A stretch of 64,000 bases of DNA from Paenibacillus_E allorhizoplanae (GCF_927798215.1 NZ_CAKMMW010000004.1:1-64000); one strand, 5' to 3'; shown: positions 8,523-17,649, numbered from the stretch's first letter. The notes: generated from the sequence alone by a model not told the origin. A program made the numbers and translations.

Positions 8523-8635
8523 ACGCGAGTCCCCCCTAACTTATCTCCTCTTTTTAAGTATTCTCGATATAGCCACGATTTTCCTGCATTCTATCTATTT
8601 TTCATAGAGATACCATCGAATAATGTCGAAAGGCA

Positions 8636-8644
8636 TGGTATAAT
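8636..8644 (+). promoter_or_regulatory. candidate extended -10 element
   Basis: TGG followed by TATAAT (8639-8644) forms an extended -10, 47 bases before the ATG of the LTA-synthase-like gene. The -35 region is weak, as is common with extended -10 promoters. Confidence 0.45.
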
Positions 8645-8691
8645 ATCAGGTGTTCAAAGGACTTTTAACTTATATTTGTACAGGAGAATCT

Positions 8692-10806
8692 ATGAAACAA
8701 CACATTGAACGATTGTTATCGGTAATTCGGCCAAGACTGCCACTTTTACTTCTTGCATTAATCCCAGTTCTGATCATGGAAATCTTGAGCCGCGGGAACT
8801 ACACTGAAATGTTGTCATGGAGCTTCAAGCATTTTCTAGAGCTACTTTTCAACGAGTGGATCGTAATAAGCCTTCTGTTGTTATTCGTTGCCATCATTGG
8901 GCGAACTCGAATCGCATATTGGGTCATTGCCGGTTTCCTCGTTATCTTGGCCCTTATTAGCGGCGTAAAGCTCAAAATACTAGGCGTACCTTTGACGCCA
9001 TGGGATTTAGTTGTAGCAGGCGAAGCCTCTGATATGGTGAAGTATTTATCCAACATTTTGACATTTAACGTCTTATCTGTCATTCTCCTGTTCCTTGTTG
9101 GCAGTTACTTCATCCTCTACCGTACAACCATGTTTATTAAAAAAGTAGCCTTAAAAGAACGAGCAATTCTTGCTGGAATTGGTTTAGTTATGTTTTTAGC
9201 TGTCTATACGGATCTGCCACTGCCTGTTCAGAAGTGGTTTGGTATCGAAGCAGCTGTCTGGAATCAAGTGCAGAACACCCAAACAAACGGATATGCGCTT
9301 GCTACAGTACTGAATACCAAAGAAATGTTCTCTAATTCCCAAGAAGGTTATGATGATAAAGCCATTGAAGCTATCGTGAATGCATCACCCAAGCCACCTA
9401 TTAAAGTTGGGGATTCAACAACACCAATTAAACCGAACGTTATTGTCATTTTAAGCGAATCCTTCTGGGATCCCACCCTTATCTCAGGCGCTAAGTTCGA
9501 CAAAGATCCGATTCCTTTCTTCCATAAGCTACAGAAGTCGGGAACAAGTGGAACGATGCTGTCACCTCAGTATGGCGGCGGAACAGCGAATGTGGAATTC
9601 GAGGTTCTTACGGGGAACTCAATGCGTTTCTTACCACAAGGCTCTATTGCCTATAATCAATATATTTCAAATGAAGTCGATTCATTAGCGAGTATTTATG
9701 CACGTCAGGGTTATACATCAACAGCTATTAGTCCTTTTTATAACTGGTATTTCAACAGTAATAAAATTTATCAAGACTTCGGATTTTCTAAATATATCCC
9801 GATTGAATATTTTAAACCGACGTATTCCGGTCCTTATATTGCAGATAGCGAAGTTGCTGCTAACATTATTCATGCAACTGAGCAAAGCTCAGGCTCGGAT
9901 TTCGTGTTTGCGAACACGATGGAGAATCACTTTCATTACTTCCCAGGCAAGTTCCCGAAAAACACGTTTAACGTAACAGGCAACTTCTCCGCTTCTTCCG
10001 TTGGGATGCTTGAAACGCTTGCTCAAGGTATTAACGGGTCTGACAATATGTTGAAGGAATTAGTGGAATACTACGAGAAAAAAGGCGAGCCTACGATTAT
10101 TGCATTCTGGGGCGACCACCTGCCAGCACTTGGTGATGATTACGCAACGTATATTGACACGAAATATATTAGCGGTAAAGACGATCCTGATTTCTTGAAA
10201 AAGATGTACAGTGTTCCATTGGTCGTATGGAATAATTTCGATACCGAACGTAAAGACAATTTGAATATTAGCCCTTCCTTCTTAGGTCCTTATTTAATCG
10301 AATTATCGAAGCAACAAGGCAATTATTATACGAATTTCTTAACGGAATTGGCTAAAAAGTATCCAGTTATCCCACCTAAAGATCATTTTGACGAAATGAA
10401 TATCAAAGAAGATGATTTGAAGAATTACGAAACTTTGCAGTATGATATTCTATTCGGAGATCGACACGCATACAAAAACTATCAAACACCGATTATTGAT
10501 CCTAAATATATGCTTGGTTTCGGCCCAATCAGTTTAGATAAGGTAGAAGCTGACTCCCAAGATATTTCAGGTAGGACGAATTTAACACTCACTGTATCTG
10601 GTAATAATCTTCCACCTCTAGGTTACGTAACTTTGAACGGAAAAGCGATACCTACGACTTGGAAAGATGAGCATACTTGTACCGCGTTAGTTGAAGGGGC
10701 TCTACTCAAAACAGGACTTTGGGACATCCAAGTACAGGTGAAGGACTCCAAAGAAACAATTGTAGGCAAATCGAATTCGGTTTCCATTGATATTGGCGGA
10801 CGTTAA
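8692..10806 (+). CDS. LTA synthase family protein, second copy
   Basis: 704 residues from ATG 8692, seven bases after CAGGAG; the longer frame from 8650 would overlap the promoter. The architecture matches the protein at 941-3034: five membrane segments up to about residue 170, then the sulfatase-fold domain with Glu256 (VILSES), nucleophile Thr298 (YGGGTANVEFE) and Asp475-His476 (FWGDHLP). The C-terminal ~85 residues form an IPT/TIG- or Ig-like beta domain (LTVSGNNLPPLGYVTLNG). The two copies share many blocks, including FANTMENH and NSMRF. Known relatives polymerise or prime glycerol-phosphate polymers at the cell surface. The different beta tails and C-terminal loops suggest distinct partners or acceptors, which is inference. 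It is a single-gene unit followed by a terminator. Confidence 0.85.
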   Translation: MKQHIERLLSVIRPRLPLLLLALIPVLIMEILSRGNYTEMLSWSFKHFLELLFNEWIVISLLLLFVAIIGRTRIAYWVIAGFLVILALISGVKLKILGVPLTPWDLVVAGEASDMVKYLSNILTFNVLSVILLFLVGSYFILYRTTMFIKKVALKERAILAGIGLVMFLAVYTDLPLPVQKWFGIEAAVWNQVQNTQTNGYALATVLNTKEMFSNSQEGYDDKAIEAIVNASPKPPIKVGDSTTPIKPNVIVILSESFWDPTLISGAKFDKDPIPFFHKLQKSGTSGTMLSPQYGGGTANVEFEVLTGNSMRFLPQGSIAYNQYISNEVDSLASIYARQGYTSTAISPFYNWYFNSNKIYQDFGFSKYIPIEYFKPTYSGPYIADSEVAANIIHATEQSSGSDFVFANTMENHFHYFPGKFPKNTFNVTGNFSASSVGMLETLAQGINGSDNMLKELVEYYEKKGEPTIIAFWGDHLPALGDDYATYIDTKYISGKDDPDFLKKMYSVPLVVWNNFDTERKDNLNISPSFLGPYLIELSKQQGNYYTNFLTELAKKYPVIPPKDHFDEMNIKEDDLKNYETLQYDILFGDRHAYKNYQTPIIDPKYMLGFGPISLDKVEADSQDISGRTNLTLTVSGNNLPPLGYVTLNGKAIPTTWKDEHTCTALVEGALLKTGLWDIQVQVKDSKETIVGKSNSVSIDIGGR

Positions 10807-10822
10807 TAAAGCTTGTTGGCAG

Positions 10823-10856
10823 TCCCTGATTCTCACTTTGAGGATCAGGGGCTTTT
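10823..10856 (+). terminator. rho-independent terminator
   Basis: CCCTGATTCTCA and TGAGGATCAGGG pair across a CTT loop with one G-T wobble, followed by GCTTTT. It ends the second LTA-synthase-like gene. Confidence 0.8.
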
Positions 10857-10886
10857 GCTTATTAACCTGCTGCTGAAAATAAGTAA

Positions 10887-10914
10887 GAGCCCATCCCGTG
10901 AAGGGATGAGCTCT
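10887..10914 (-). terminator. rho-independent terminator for the dehydrogenase operon
   Basis: GAGCCCATCCC and GGGATGAGCTC pair with a short GTGAA loop. On the minus strand the hairpin is followed by TTACTTATTTT, an imperfect T-tract. Confidence 0.6.
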
Positions 10915-10932
10915 CGTTACAAACTTTATATA

Positions 10933-11952
10933 CTAAAGATTAATGATTTTGCCAGTCGCTTCGGATTCGAACGCTGCAAGAATTACTTTCAATGCTTGGT
11001 AGCCCTCTTCGCCAGAAATACGAGGAGGTTTATTATCTAGAATGCTAGTAACGAACTCGCTGATAACTCCGCTAGATGTTTGTTTCTCATTCGTTGCGAC
11101 TTGACCTACTTTGTAACGCTCAACTGTACCATTACGAAGCTCAACGATCACTTGATCGTTAGGGTCTGTATCAATTTTGATAACACCATTCTCACACCAT
11201 AGAACCGTGGAGTTGTCTTGGCCTTTGTAGTAAGTCCAGCTTGCTACTAAGGAACCTGTAGCTCCGCTCTTCATACGAAGCAAGCAAGTAGCATTATCAT
11301 CGACGTCTGTACCCTCTTTGTGAAGCGTACCAACGAATGCAGCTACCTGAGCAACTTCATCATCAAGCAACCAACGGATAAGATCGGACTTGTGTACGCC
11401 TAGATCGCCCATAGCGCCCATAATAGCTTCTTCCTTACGGAAGAACCAGCTTTCACGACCATCAACGCTCCAGCCCTCAGGACCTGGATGACCGAATGAT
11501 GTACGGAATGTAAGAACTTTTCCAAGTTTACCTGATTCCAAGATTTCTTTCGCTTTCACGTGTGGAGGCATTAGACGTTGGTTGTGACCAACCATCAAGA
11601 ATACGCCATTTTTCTTCGCAGCTTCAATCATTGCTTCGGATTCAGCAGCCGAAGTAGCCATTGGCTTCTCAACTAGCACATGCGCGCCAGCGTTAGCCGC
11701 GGCGATGGAGATTTCGGCGTGAAGGTAATTCGGTGTACAAACGCTAACAGCGTCAACTTTCTCAGCTTTCAACATGTCAACATAGTTACTATAAGCTTTA
11801 CCACCATGCAATTCAGCGTAGTGTTGTGCTCTTTCAATGATCGGATCAACAAATGCAACTAGCTCAACATTTGAATTGGATGCGTATTCTGGGATATGTC
11901 TATGTTTGGAAATGGAACCACAGCCAATGACGGCTACTTTAATTTTACTCAT
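10933..11952 (-). CDS. Gfo/Idh/MocA family NAD(P)-dependent oxidoreductase
   Basis: 339 residues. An N-terminal Rossmann fold opens with VAVIGCGSISKHRH (G-x-G-x-x-x, residues 7-20), and the family EKPMAT motif is at 95-100 with the conserved lysine. GDLGVHKSDLIRWLL near 180-195 supplies the catalytic-type aspartate/histidine pair. Family members oxidise hydroxyls of sugars, inositols or their acids using NAD(P). It is the second gene after a sugar isomerase-like protein (32-base gap), both facing away from an AraC regulator, so a small inducible catabolic unit for a polyol or sugar derivative is likely. The ATG follows AAGGAG by 10 bases. The substrate cannot be named. Confidence 0.88.
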   Translation of the reverse strand: MSKIKVAVIGCGSISKHRHIPEYASNSNVELVAFVDPIIERAQHYAELHGGKAYSNYVDMLKAEKVDAVSVCTPNYLHAEISIAAANAGAHVLVEKPMATSAAESEAMIEAAKKNGVFLMVGHNQRLMPPHVKAKEILESGKLGKVLTFRTSFGHPGPEGWSVDGRESWFFRKEEAIMGAMGDLGVHKSDLIRWLLDDEVAQVAAFVGTLHKEGTDVDDNATCLLRMKSGATGSLVASWTYYKGQDNSTVLWCENGVIKIDTDPNDQVIVELRNGTVERYKVGQVATNEKQTSSGVISEFVTSILDNKPPRISGEEGYQALKVILAAFESEATGKIINL

Positions 11953-11984
11953 GTGATAAATGCTCCTTCAATTATAAGAATAAA

Positions 11985-12755
11985 TTAGTTATGAACGTTT
12001 AAATAATGCTCTTTAACCCAGTTAAAGCTGTTTTCGATACTAGTTAAAGGTGCCTTCTGACAGTTATCTTGTTCCACGACTAGCCACTCTACGCCAGCTT
12101 GCTCGGCAGCAACGATAACTTTATCTAGCGGAACATCCCCTAAGCCTAGCTCCAAAGTAACTAGTTTACCATCAGCATCCTTTGTGAAATCTTTGAAATG
12201 AACCAAAGGAAGACGTCCAGCATATTTAGCAATGTAAGCTAATGGATCTTGTCCTGCAAATTGCACCCAACATACATCCATTTCGACTTTAATAGCATCG
12301 TTATTCGCATACATCGCATCGAAAACGAACTCATCTTCCACTTTGTAATGGAATTCGAAGTCATGATTGTGATAAAGGAATTGCAAGCCTTGTTTTTGCG
12401 TCTCAACCGCTAGTGCTTGGCACTCCGCGATTAGGGCTTTCCATTGGTCAACGGATTCGCGCTCTTCTGCACCAACATAAGGGCAAATGGCATATGTAGC
12501 ACCGATTGTTTTCAAATAATCGATTTCACCTTGGAAATTTTCACGGAATCTTTGCAAGCTGATATGACTTCCGAAAGCTTTCAATCCTAGCTCATCGAGC
12601 AAACCTTTAAGCTTATCCGCAGGCATGTCATAATAACCAGCAAACTCAACACCCTCATATCCTAACTTCGCAACATGGCGAAGTGTACCTTCCATATCAC
12701 GTGCCATATCATCTCTCAATGTGTACAATTGAAGTCCAATTCCTAAACGTCCCAT
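11985..12755 (-). CDS. sugar phosphate isomerase/epimerase (xylose isomerase-like TIM barrel)
   Basis: 256 residues with the AP-endonuclease-2/IolE-like barrel: GLQLYTLRDDM near the N-terminus, YEGVEFAGYYD near 35, LYHNHDFEFH around residue 129 (metal-site histidines), EMDVCWVQFAG near 157 and LPLVHFKD near 183 with another metal-binding histidine. Relatives such as IolE, IolI and tagatose/psicose epimerases act on keto sugars and inosose with a divalent metal. It is the first gene of a two-gene unit with the Gfo/Idh/MocA dehydrogenase, a pairing common in inositol and sugar oxidation routes. A divergent AraC gene lies 131 bases away. Confidence 0.85.
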   Translation of the reverse strand: MGRLGIGLQLYTLRDDMARDMEGTLRHVAKLGYEGVEFAGYYDMPADKLKGLLDELGLKAFGSHISLQRFRENFQGEIDYLKTIGATYAICPYVGAEERESVDQWKALIAECQALAVETQKQGLQFLYHNHDFEFHYKVEDEFVFDAMYANNDAIKVEMDVCWVQFAGQDPLAYIAKYAGRLPLVHFKDFTKDADGKLVTLELGLGDVPLDKVIVAAEQAGVEWLVVEQDNCQKAPLTSIENSFNWVKEHYLNVHN

Positions 12756-12886
12756 TTGTTCTCCTCTTTTCTCATAGTGAAATCATGAATAGTAATCTTG
12801 GCATAAGTATAATCGAAATTAGCCTATTATGACCATTCACGATATAATTAAAACATCTCTTATTTGGCTACGAAAGGCGAAATCAC

Positions 12887-13681
12887 ATGAAAGCTGAACT
12901 ATTAACTTGTGGGTATTCATTTCATATGGACCCGTTTTATAACAGTAATAAATCAGGACTACTTTATTATCTTTTTCGACTACAGACAGAAGGCAGTTGT
13001 GAAGCCCTTGTTGATGGCCGTATGGTCCCGATAGAAGCAGGTCATCTGCTTTTGTTTAAACCTGGTGATCCTTACGAGCTGCGAATCGAACAGGCGAAGA
13101 CGCAACCTGATCAGAAAATCGCCAGCGGCGATTACTACTTATTTTGCAAAGGCGATTGGATTGATGCATGGTGGAAACGTAACAACAAACCTACTTGCAT
13201 GCGCATTGACCTCGACCCCAGATTAATCTCACTATGGCGGCAATTAAGCCTCGAGAAACGCAGAATGGAAGAAGAGAATCCCGAGCTAAGCAGTTATTTG
13301 CTCCAAGCGCTCTGCCTTTATCTTGAACGAGCAGCAACAGAAACGGTGCAAGGTCGCCCTTTCACTGGCACTCGCATGAAACGATTTATTGAGGCACATG
13401 CTACGGCAGCGTTCAAAATTGAAGATGTCGCAGATCATGTAGGACTTAGTATCTCCCGAGCTGTCCATTTGTTCAAAGAATATTTTGGTAAAACAATGAT
13501 CCAATATGCCACTGAAGTACGCCTATCCAGTGCAGTTGAGCGTATGCATGATAGCTCCATGTCCTTAGAACAAATTGCTCTTAGCTGTGGATTTGGTTCT
13601 TACCCTTACTTTCATCGTGCATTTAAACAACGTTTCGGTACGTCACCCAAAGCCTATCGACAGAACATGCAGCACACTTAG
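12887..13681 (+). CDS. AraC family transcriptional regulator
   Basis: 264 residues. The N-terminal half is a cupin-like sensor (DGRMVPIEAGHLLLFKPGDPYELR, here quoted only by position, about 43-66). The C-terminal ~100 residues carry two helix-turn-helix units: IEDVADHVGLSISRAVHLF and LEQIALSCGFGSYPYFHRAF, ending in the FGTSPKAYRQ family signature. It faces the isomerase/dehydrogenase genes across a shared 131-base region and is their most likely sugar-responsive activator. The ATG follows AAAGGCG by 7 bases. A TATAAT at 12843-12848 is a plausible -10 for it, with a poor -35. Confidence 0.88.
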   Translation: MKAELLTCGYSFHMDPFYNSNKSGLLYYLFRLQTEGSCEALVDGRMVPIEAGHLLLFKPGDPYELRIEQAKTQPDQKIASGDYYLFCKGDWIDAWWKRNNKPTCMRIDLDPRLISLWRQLSLEKRRMEEENPELSSYLLQALCLYLERAATETVQGRPFTGTRMKRFIEAHATAAFKIEDVADHVGLSISRAVHLFKEYFGKTMIQYATEVRLSSAVERMHDSSMSLEQIALSCGFGSYPYFHRAFKQRFGTSPKAYRQNMQHT

Positions 13682-13875
13682 TTGATTAAATTCACACAAT
13701 ATTCAATTTTTCTAGCTATTGTATGAAACATTTTCAGCCGCTAAATCGTATTATCTATATACGAAAATACATAGCAATCTCTTATTTGTCTTAAAATTGT
13801 AAAACTATTTTAAGGTTCTATTAATAATAATCCGATATGCTAGTACTATATCCAATTCTTAGGATGGTGGAACTC

Positions 13876-14103
13876 ATGAAAATGTTTATAACGATTCATA
13901 ACAAACCTGTACCCGTATACTCCGATGAGAAAAATAAAAAGAAGTTCAATTTACTGAAGTCAGCACTTGAGGCCAAGGTCACCAAAGGTAGAGCAACACT
14001 CAAGAAATGTCTGGATTCAATCATTAGCATCGAGATTGTCGGGTGCGAAGCGATTCTTCATTCATTGAATGAACGAGATTCGTTGGCCTTATCACTTTAC
14101 TAA
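13876..14103 (+). CDS. small protein of unknown function
   Basis: 75 residues from ATG 13876, eight bases after a weak GGTGG site; an upstream in-frame ATG at 13837 has no ribosome binding site. I do not recognise it. The protein starts MKMFITIHNKPVPVYSD, has a very basic middle (KNKKKFNLLKS, KVTKGRATLKK) and a mildly hydrophobic end; no signal peptide or membrane segment is seen. It has its own downstream terminator, which supports a real transcript. The stretch 13682-13875 in front of it is A/T-rich and holds no other gene that I can see. Confidence 0.45.
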   Translation: MKMFITIHNKPVPVYSDEKNKKKFNLLKSALEAKVTKGRATLKKCLDSIISIEIVGCEAILHSLNERDSLALSLY

Positions 14104-14143
14104 AAAAAAGCCTGAAATCCACTGATGGATTTCAGGCTTTTTT
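14102..14143. terminator. bidirectional terminator
   Basis: AAGCCTGAAATCCA (14108-14121) and TGGATTTCAGGCTT (14126-14139) pair perfectly around CTGA, with A-runs on one side and T-runs on the other. It serves both the small gene on the + strand and the DinB gene on the - strand. Confidence 0.9.
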
Positions 14144-14144
14144 G

Positions 14145-14657
14145 CTACAAGTACTTCTGTTCAACGATATTAAGATGATGCTGGGCATGACCTGCGATCA
14201 CGTAAGCAATAGCACGGGCAGAAATTGCGAACGTATTCGCTGTACCAACACGTGTCCACGCTGTTTCGGTAATGGTAGGCAACAACGCCAATGTAGCTTG
14301 TCGCACGGCTTGGAAATCCTTCACCAAATCCGTTAAAGCCACATCGTCGAAAGATGTATTGGCAATAAAAATGTCTTGATCAAAGCCAGGTAAATCCGTC
14401 GTGTCTCCACGAGCAATGCGGAGTAGTCGATAGCTCATAATTCGCTCTGTATCCGTAATATGAGCCAGTACTTCCTTCAAACTCCACTTCCCTGGTGCAT
14501 AGCGAGATAAAGCCTGTTCCTCTGTTAATTGTAAAAATAGGGATCCGAGTGCCTTTTCTTGACTATTCAAAATGGATACATAGTCGCCTTCGGGTACCAG
14601 CCCGATATACCCCGTATAGTAGGATGAATATTCGTCATGACTTGGTCGTTGCAGCAT
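14145..14657 (-). CDS. DinB family protein
   Basis: 170 residues from ATG 14657; a GTG 21 bases further upstream overlaps the AAGGGAGA ribosome binding site and is less likely. The four-helix DinB fold is indicated by GKWSLKEVLAHITDTERI (about residue 60-77) and GHAQHHLNIVEQ at the C-terminus, together giving the three-histidine metal site (H in LAHITD, HxxxH in GHAQHH). Characterised DinB-fold proteins include bacillithiol- and mycothiol-dependent S-transferases; the target here is unknown. It shares the KWS..EVL.H..D and LP.FDQD blocks with the DinB protein at 23521-23997, so the two are paralogs. It appears to be transcribed alone. Confidence 0.85.
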   Translation of the reverse strand: MLQRPSHDEYSSYYTGYIGLVPEGDYVSILNSQEKALGSLFLQLTEEQALSRYAPGKWSLKEVLAHITDTERIMSYRLLRIARGDTTDLPGFDQDIFIANTSFDDVALTDLVKDFQAVRQATLALLPTITETAWTRVGTANTFAISARAIAYVIAGHAQHHLNIVEQKYL

Positions 14658-14780
14658 GTTAGAATTGTCTCCCTTCACTTAATATGATGGTATGAATCTA
14701 TCTATCATATCGCAAAGTTCCCGAAAAATGAATCATCTTCCAATGTAAGTTGAGCAAAATCTAGTTCATGTCACCCTCGT

Positions 14781-14968
14781 CTATTTCGCTGAAACGATGT
14801 TCTGAGGTATCTACAAGAGCAGATGAACTCCCATCACACGACAACTCTTCAACCTCTCAACTTCTTCACTTTCATTACCTTCTCCAGTCTCTCCCCTATC
14901 TGACTAGGATATTTGAACGAAAATTGTTGTTGCAGATACTACAGAAATTGAATTTCGCCGCAGTGAAA
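14781..14968. repeat. inverted-repeat intergenic element, copy A
   Basis: The left arm (14781-14816) ends TTCTGAGGTATCTACAA. The right arm (14930-14968) read in reverse ends TTTCTGTAGTATCTGCAA. The arms flank about 113 bases of C/T-rich unique sequence without a gene. The same arm sequences frame another element at 21183-21389. This accounts for most of the 358-base gap 14658-15015; the remainder holds the alpha-galactosidase terminator. Confidence 0.55.
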
Positions 14969-14974
14969 CCTCCG

Positions 14975-15012
14975 AAAAACCCCCATTTCCCAAAAAGGGA
15001 AATAGGGGTTTA
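14975..15012 (-). terminator. rho-independent terminator of the alpha-galactosidase gene
   Basis: AACCCCCATTTCCC and GGGAAATAGGGGTT pair around a five-A loop; on the minus strand the hairpin is followed by TTTTTC. It starts only a few bases after the stop codon at 15016. Confidence 0.85.
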
Positions 15013-15015
15013 CAT

Positions 15016-17211
15016 CTACTGCTGCTTAGCATTCAGCAGCCAGATTTTGCTCTGGAAGTCGTTATGCAATCCGACGACAGGAATACCGGCGTATAACAGA
15101 TGATCGCCAGGGAAGAGCCCTTCCGAACCTTCGATTTCATAATCGAAGTCAGGGTTGAGTCCTTTTAAGCGTAACGTCTTCAACGGCGCATACGGTTCTG
15201 CAAGCACTCGGATGAACACAACCATGGCTTGTGTCTTGTCCTCGGAGACAATCATCCACGCGGTGTCGTTCCCCTCGAACGGGCTCAACAGGCGATACAT
15301 ATCGCCAAACTGAACAAGCGGTCGAAGTTGTTTGTAGTCGGCAACCTGACGTTTGACGAGCTCTTTCTCTTCTTCTGTGAACTTCGTCAGATCAAGCTCA
15401 TAGCCGAAGTTACCGGACATGGCTACATGACCGCGGGTTTCCAAGGACGTCATGCGATGAACTTGATGATTAGGTACAGCAGATACATGCGACCCCATGG
15501 AACTAACAGGGTACACGATACTGGTGCCATATTGGATTTTCAAACGGCATACGGCATCCGTGTTATCGCTCGTCCATGTTTGCGGCATGTAATACAGAAT
15601 ACCTGGATCAAAACGCCCACCACCGCCGGAGCAGCTTTCAAATAAGATATGCGGGTATTCGGTAGTAATGGCTTCCATTACGCGATACAAGCCGAGCATA
15701 TAGCGATGTGCTGTCTCCCTTTGACGTTCAGGTGGCAAGGCCGCGGAGCCAATTTCCGTCATATTCCGATTCATATCCCATTTGACATATGTGATAGGCG
15801 CACTGCTTAAAATTTTACGCAGCATGTCCATCACGCCATTACAAACCTCTTCGCGTGAAAAATCAAGAATCAGCTGTCCACGACCTTCTGTACGACGACG
15901 ATCCGGTACATGTAAGCACCAATCTGGATGCTTCCGGTACAAATCACTCTCAGGTGATACCATCTCTGGTTCAAACCATAAACCGAATTCCAAGCCTAGC
16001 TTATTCACTCGCTCTACTAAATCTTCAAGTCCACCAGGTAGCTTCGCCTTATCGACAACCCAGTCCCCAAGTGAGGTCGTATCATCATTTCTTTTGCCGA
16101 ACCAACCATCATCCAATACGAAAAGCTCAATACCAAGCTCTTTTCCGGCACGAGCAATACTTTCAATTTTATCTGCATTAAAATCGAAATACGTCGCTTC
16201 CCAGTTGTTGACTAGGACAGGTCGCACACGATCACGGAATTTTCCGCGGCACAGTCGCGTACGGTATAGGCGGTGATAGGCTCTGGACATCTCACCAATC
16301 CCCTGACCAGAGTACACCATAACAGCCTCAGGTGTTTGGAACTGTTGTCCTGGCTCTAGCAGCCAACTGAAATCAAAAGGATTGATTCCGATAGAGACTC
16401 GTGCTGTAGCAAAAGGATCGACTTCGGCATGCGCTGCGAAATTCCCGCTGTATACGAGGTTAAAACCATACACATCTCCGTAGTCTTCATTCGCATCTTT
16501 GGCAAGCAAAGCGATAAACGGGTTATGGGAGTGACTGCTTGATCCACGTCGGCTTTCAACGGTTAATTTACCTGGAGCCAAGGCTCTTCTTTCAATATGA
16601 CGCTCACGCGCCCAACTACCTGAGAGATGCAACAGATCCCAGTCGGCATGCGGAAAGTCTACATTCAAGCTTAATGCTCGCAAAAGCTTAAGTTCAGCCG
16701 TTCCTTCATTAATGAAACGAACAGAACGTGTGATAGCCGCATGATCGGCGAAAATCGTGTACGAAAGAATGGCTCGAAAGCCGGCTACTTTATCAACAAG
16801 CTCAATTTCTAGCGTTTCAGCTTCATGATCTGCTTCTACATACGTAGATGGTAAGCCATCAAGTACTGGCTTTCCTTGCACGATACGATGCTTGTCATAG
16901 ACAAGCTCAGTAATCGTCGAACCATTGGGTTGCGCAACTTGATACGCAGGCTCGCGGAAGTCGCTTGTCCCATAAGCAGGATACTCCTGTGGAAGCGTAT
17001 CGAAGGAGATCTTTCTATTTTCCTTAACCGGATTCGGGCTAAAAGATGCTCGTTCCTTATATTGAATCACCGTGCCGAGTTGACCAGATCGTATAGAGCG
17101 GCCCCAGTACACGTGGGCTGGATAGGAACCATTAATAAGCTGAATCACATAGCTCATATGTTTATTTTGCAAATGAAATATACCTTGTACAGGTTCAAAA
17201 GAAATCGTCAT
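15016..17211 (-). CDS. alpha-galactosidase, GH36
   Basis: 731 residues, the size of AgaA/AgaB/RafA-type enzymes. An N-terminal beta-sandwich is followed by a catalytic barrel from about residue 330, with VLDDGWFGKRNDD near 365, the nucleophile Asp479 in VKWDMNRN and the acid/base Asp549 in WTSDNTDA; ESCSGGGGRFDPG lies near 525. Geobacillus AgaB uses Asp478 and Asp548, so the spacing matches. There is no signal peptide: it would hydrolyse imported melibiose, raffinose or galactomannan fragments in the cytoplasm. The ATG follows TAGGAGGG by about 8 bases. No transporter or regulator adjoins it, so uptake must be encoded elsewhere. Confidence 0.95.
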   Translation of the reverse strand: MTISFEPVQGIFHLQNKHMSYVIQLINGSYPAHVYWGRSIRSGQLGTVIQYKERASFSPNPVKENRKISFDTLPQEYPAYGTSDFREPAYQVAQPNGSTITELVYDKHRIVQGKPVLDGLPSTYVEADHEAETLEIELVDKVAGFRAILSYTIFADHAAITRSVRFINEGTAELKLLRALSLNVDFPHADWDLLHLSGSWARERHIERRALAPGKLTVESRRGSSSHSHNPFIALLAKDANEDYGDVYGFNLVYSGNFAAHAEVDPFATARVSIGINPFDFSWLLEPGQQFQTPEAVMVYSGQGIGEMSRAYHRLYRTRLCRGKFRDRVRPVLVNNWEATYFDFNADKIESIARAGKELGIELFVLDDGWFGKRNDDTTSLGDWVVDKAKLPGGLEDLVERVNKLGLEFGLWFEPEMVSPESDLYRKHPDWCLHVPDRRRTEGRGQLILDFSREEVCNGVMDMLRKILSSAPITYVKWDMNRNMTEIGSAALPPERQRETAHRYMLGLYRVMEAITTEYPHILFESCSGGGGRFDPGILYYMPQTWTSDNTDAVCRLKIQYGTSIVYPVSSMGSHVSAVPNHQVHRMTSLETRGHVAMSGNFGYELDLTKFTEEEKELVKRQVADYKQLRPLVQFGDMYRLLSPFEGNDTAWMIVSEDKTQAMVVFIRVLAEPYAPLKTLRLKGLNPDFDYEIEGSEGLFPGDHLLYAGIPVVGLHNDFQSKIWLLNAKQQ

Positions 17212-17304
17212 TATAAATCCCTCCTATCCTCTATTATCGTGTCCAGAAGGAAACAAAACTATGGAGAAACTACACCTACATATGGAGGAATGTCGTTTTT
17301 TCGC

Positions 17305-17341
17305 AAAAAAAGAACCAAGACCTCTAAACGGTCTCGGCTCT
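17305..17341 (-). terminator. rho-independent terminator of fixABCX
   Basis: GAACCAAGACC (17312-17322) pairs with GGTCTCGGCTC (17330-17340) with G-T wobbles. On the minus strand the stem is followed by a run of seven T. It lies 21 bases past the fixX stop codon. Confidence 0.8.
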
Positions 17342-17361
17342 ATTTTATCAGCTTAGCTCAA

Positions 17362-17649
17362 TTAACCGTACTTATACGTCATCCCATGGCCGCCCTTCGG
17401 ATACACCCAATCGATGTTATAAGAAGGACACGCTATGCGACATGTACCACATTCAATACAGTTTTCAAATGCAACAGTTGTGATCTTAAGCTTTTTTTCC
17501 CACTCATACACATCGGAAGGACAGAAATAATTGCAGTCCTTCGTCACACAATTCAAGCAGGTTTGTTTGTCTTTAATTACAAGGTGGGATTTATCATCGC
17601 ATTTGTAACGAATGGTGAACAGTTTATCTGAAATATCACTTTGGCTCAT
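17362..17649 (-). CDS. fixX: ferredoxin-like protein FixX
   Basis: 95 residues from ATG 17649; this ATG overlaps the fixC stop as ATGA and is preceded by GGAGGG. Cysteines occur in two groups: CLNCVTKDCNYFCP and CIECGTCRIACPS, the arrangement of FixX/ETF-QO-type ferredoxins that hold iron-sulfur cluster(s). It would take the quinone-branch electrons from FixC in the FixABCX electron-bifurcating complex at the inner membrane face, or pass them on. It is the last gene of the operon, followed by a terminator. Confidence 0.9.
   Translation of the reverse strand: MSQSDISDKLFTIRYKCDDKSHLVIKDKQTCLNCVTKDCNYFCPSDVYEWEKKLKITTVAFENCIECGTCRIACPSYNIDWVYPKGGHGMTYKYG

Noticed and set aside
14768..15103. 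111-residue frame on the + strand between DinB and alpha-galactosidase
   Set aside because: It runs through the repeat element and the alpha-galactosidase terminator into the 3-prime end of that gene on the opposite strand, with no ribosome binding site.
16876..17631. 251-residue frame on the + strand
   Set aside because: It is antisense to alpha-galactosidase and fixX, which are clearly real, and crosses the fixX terminator.
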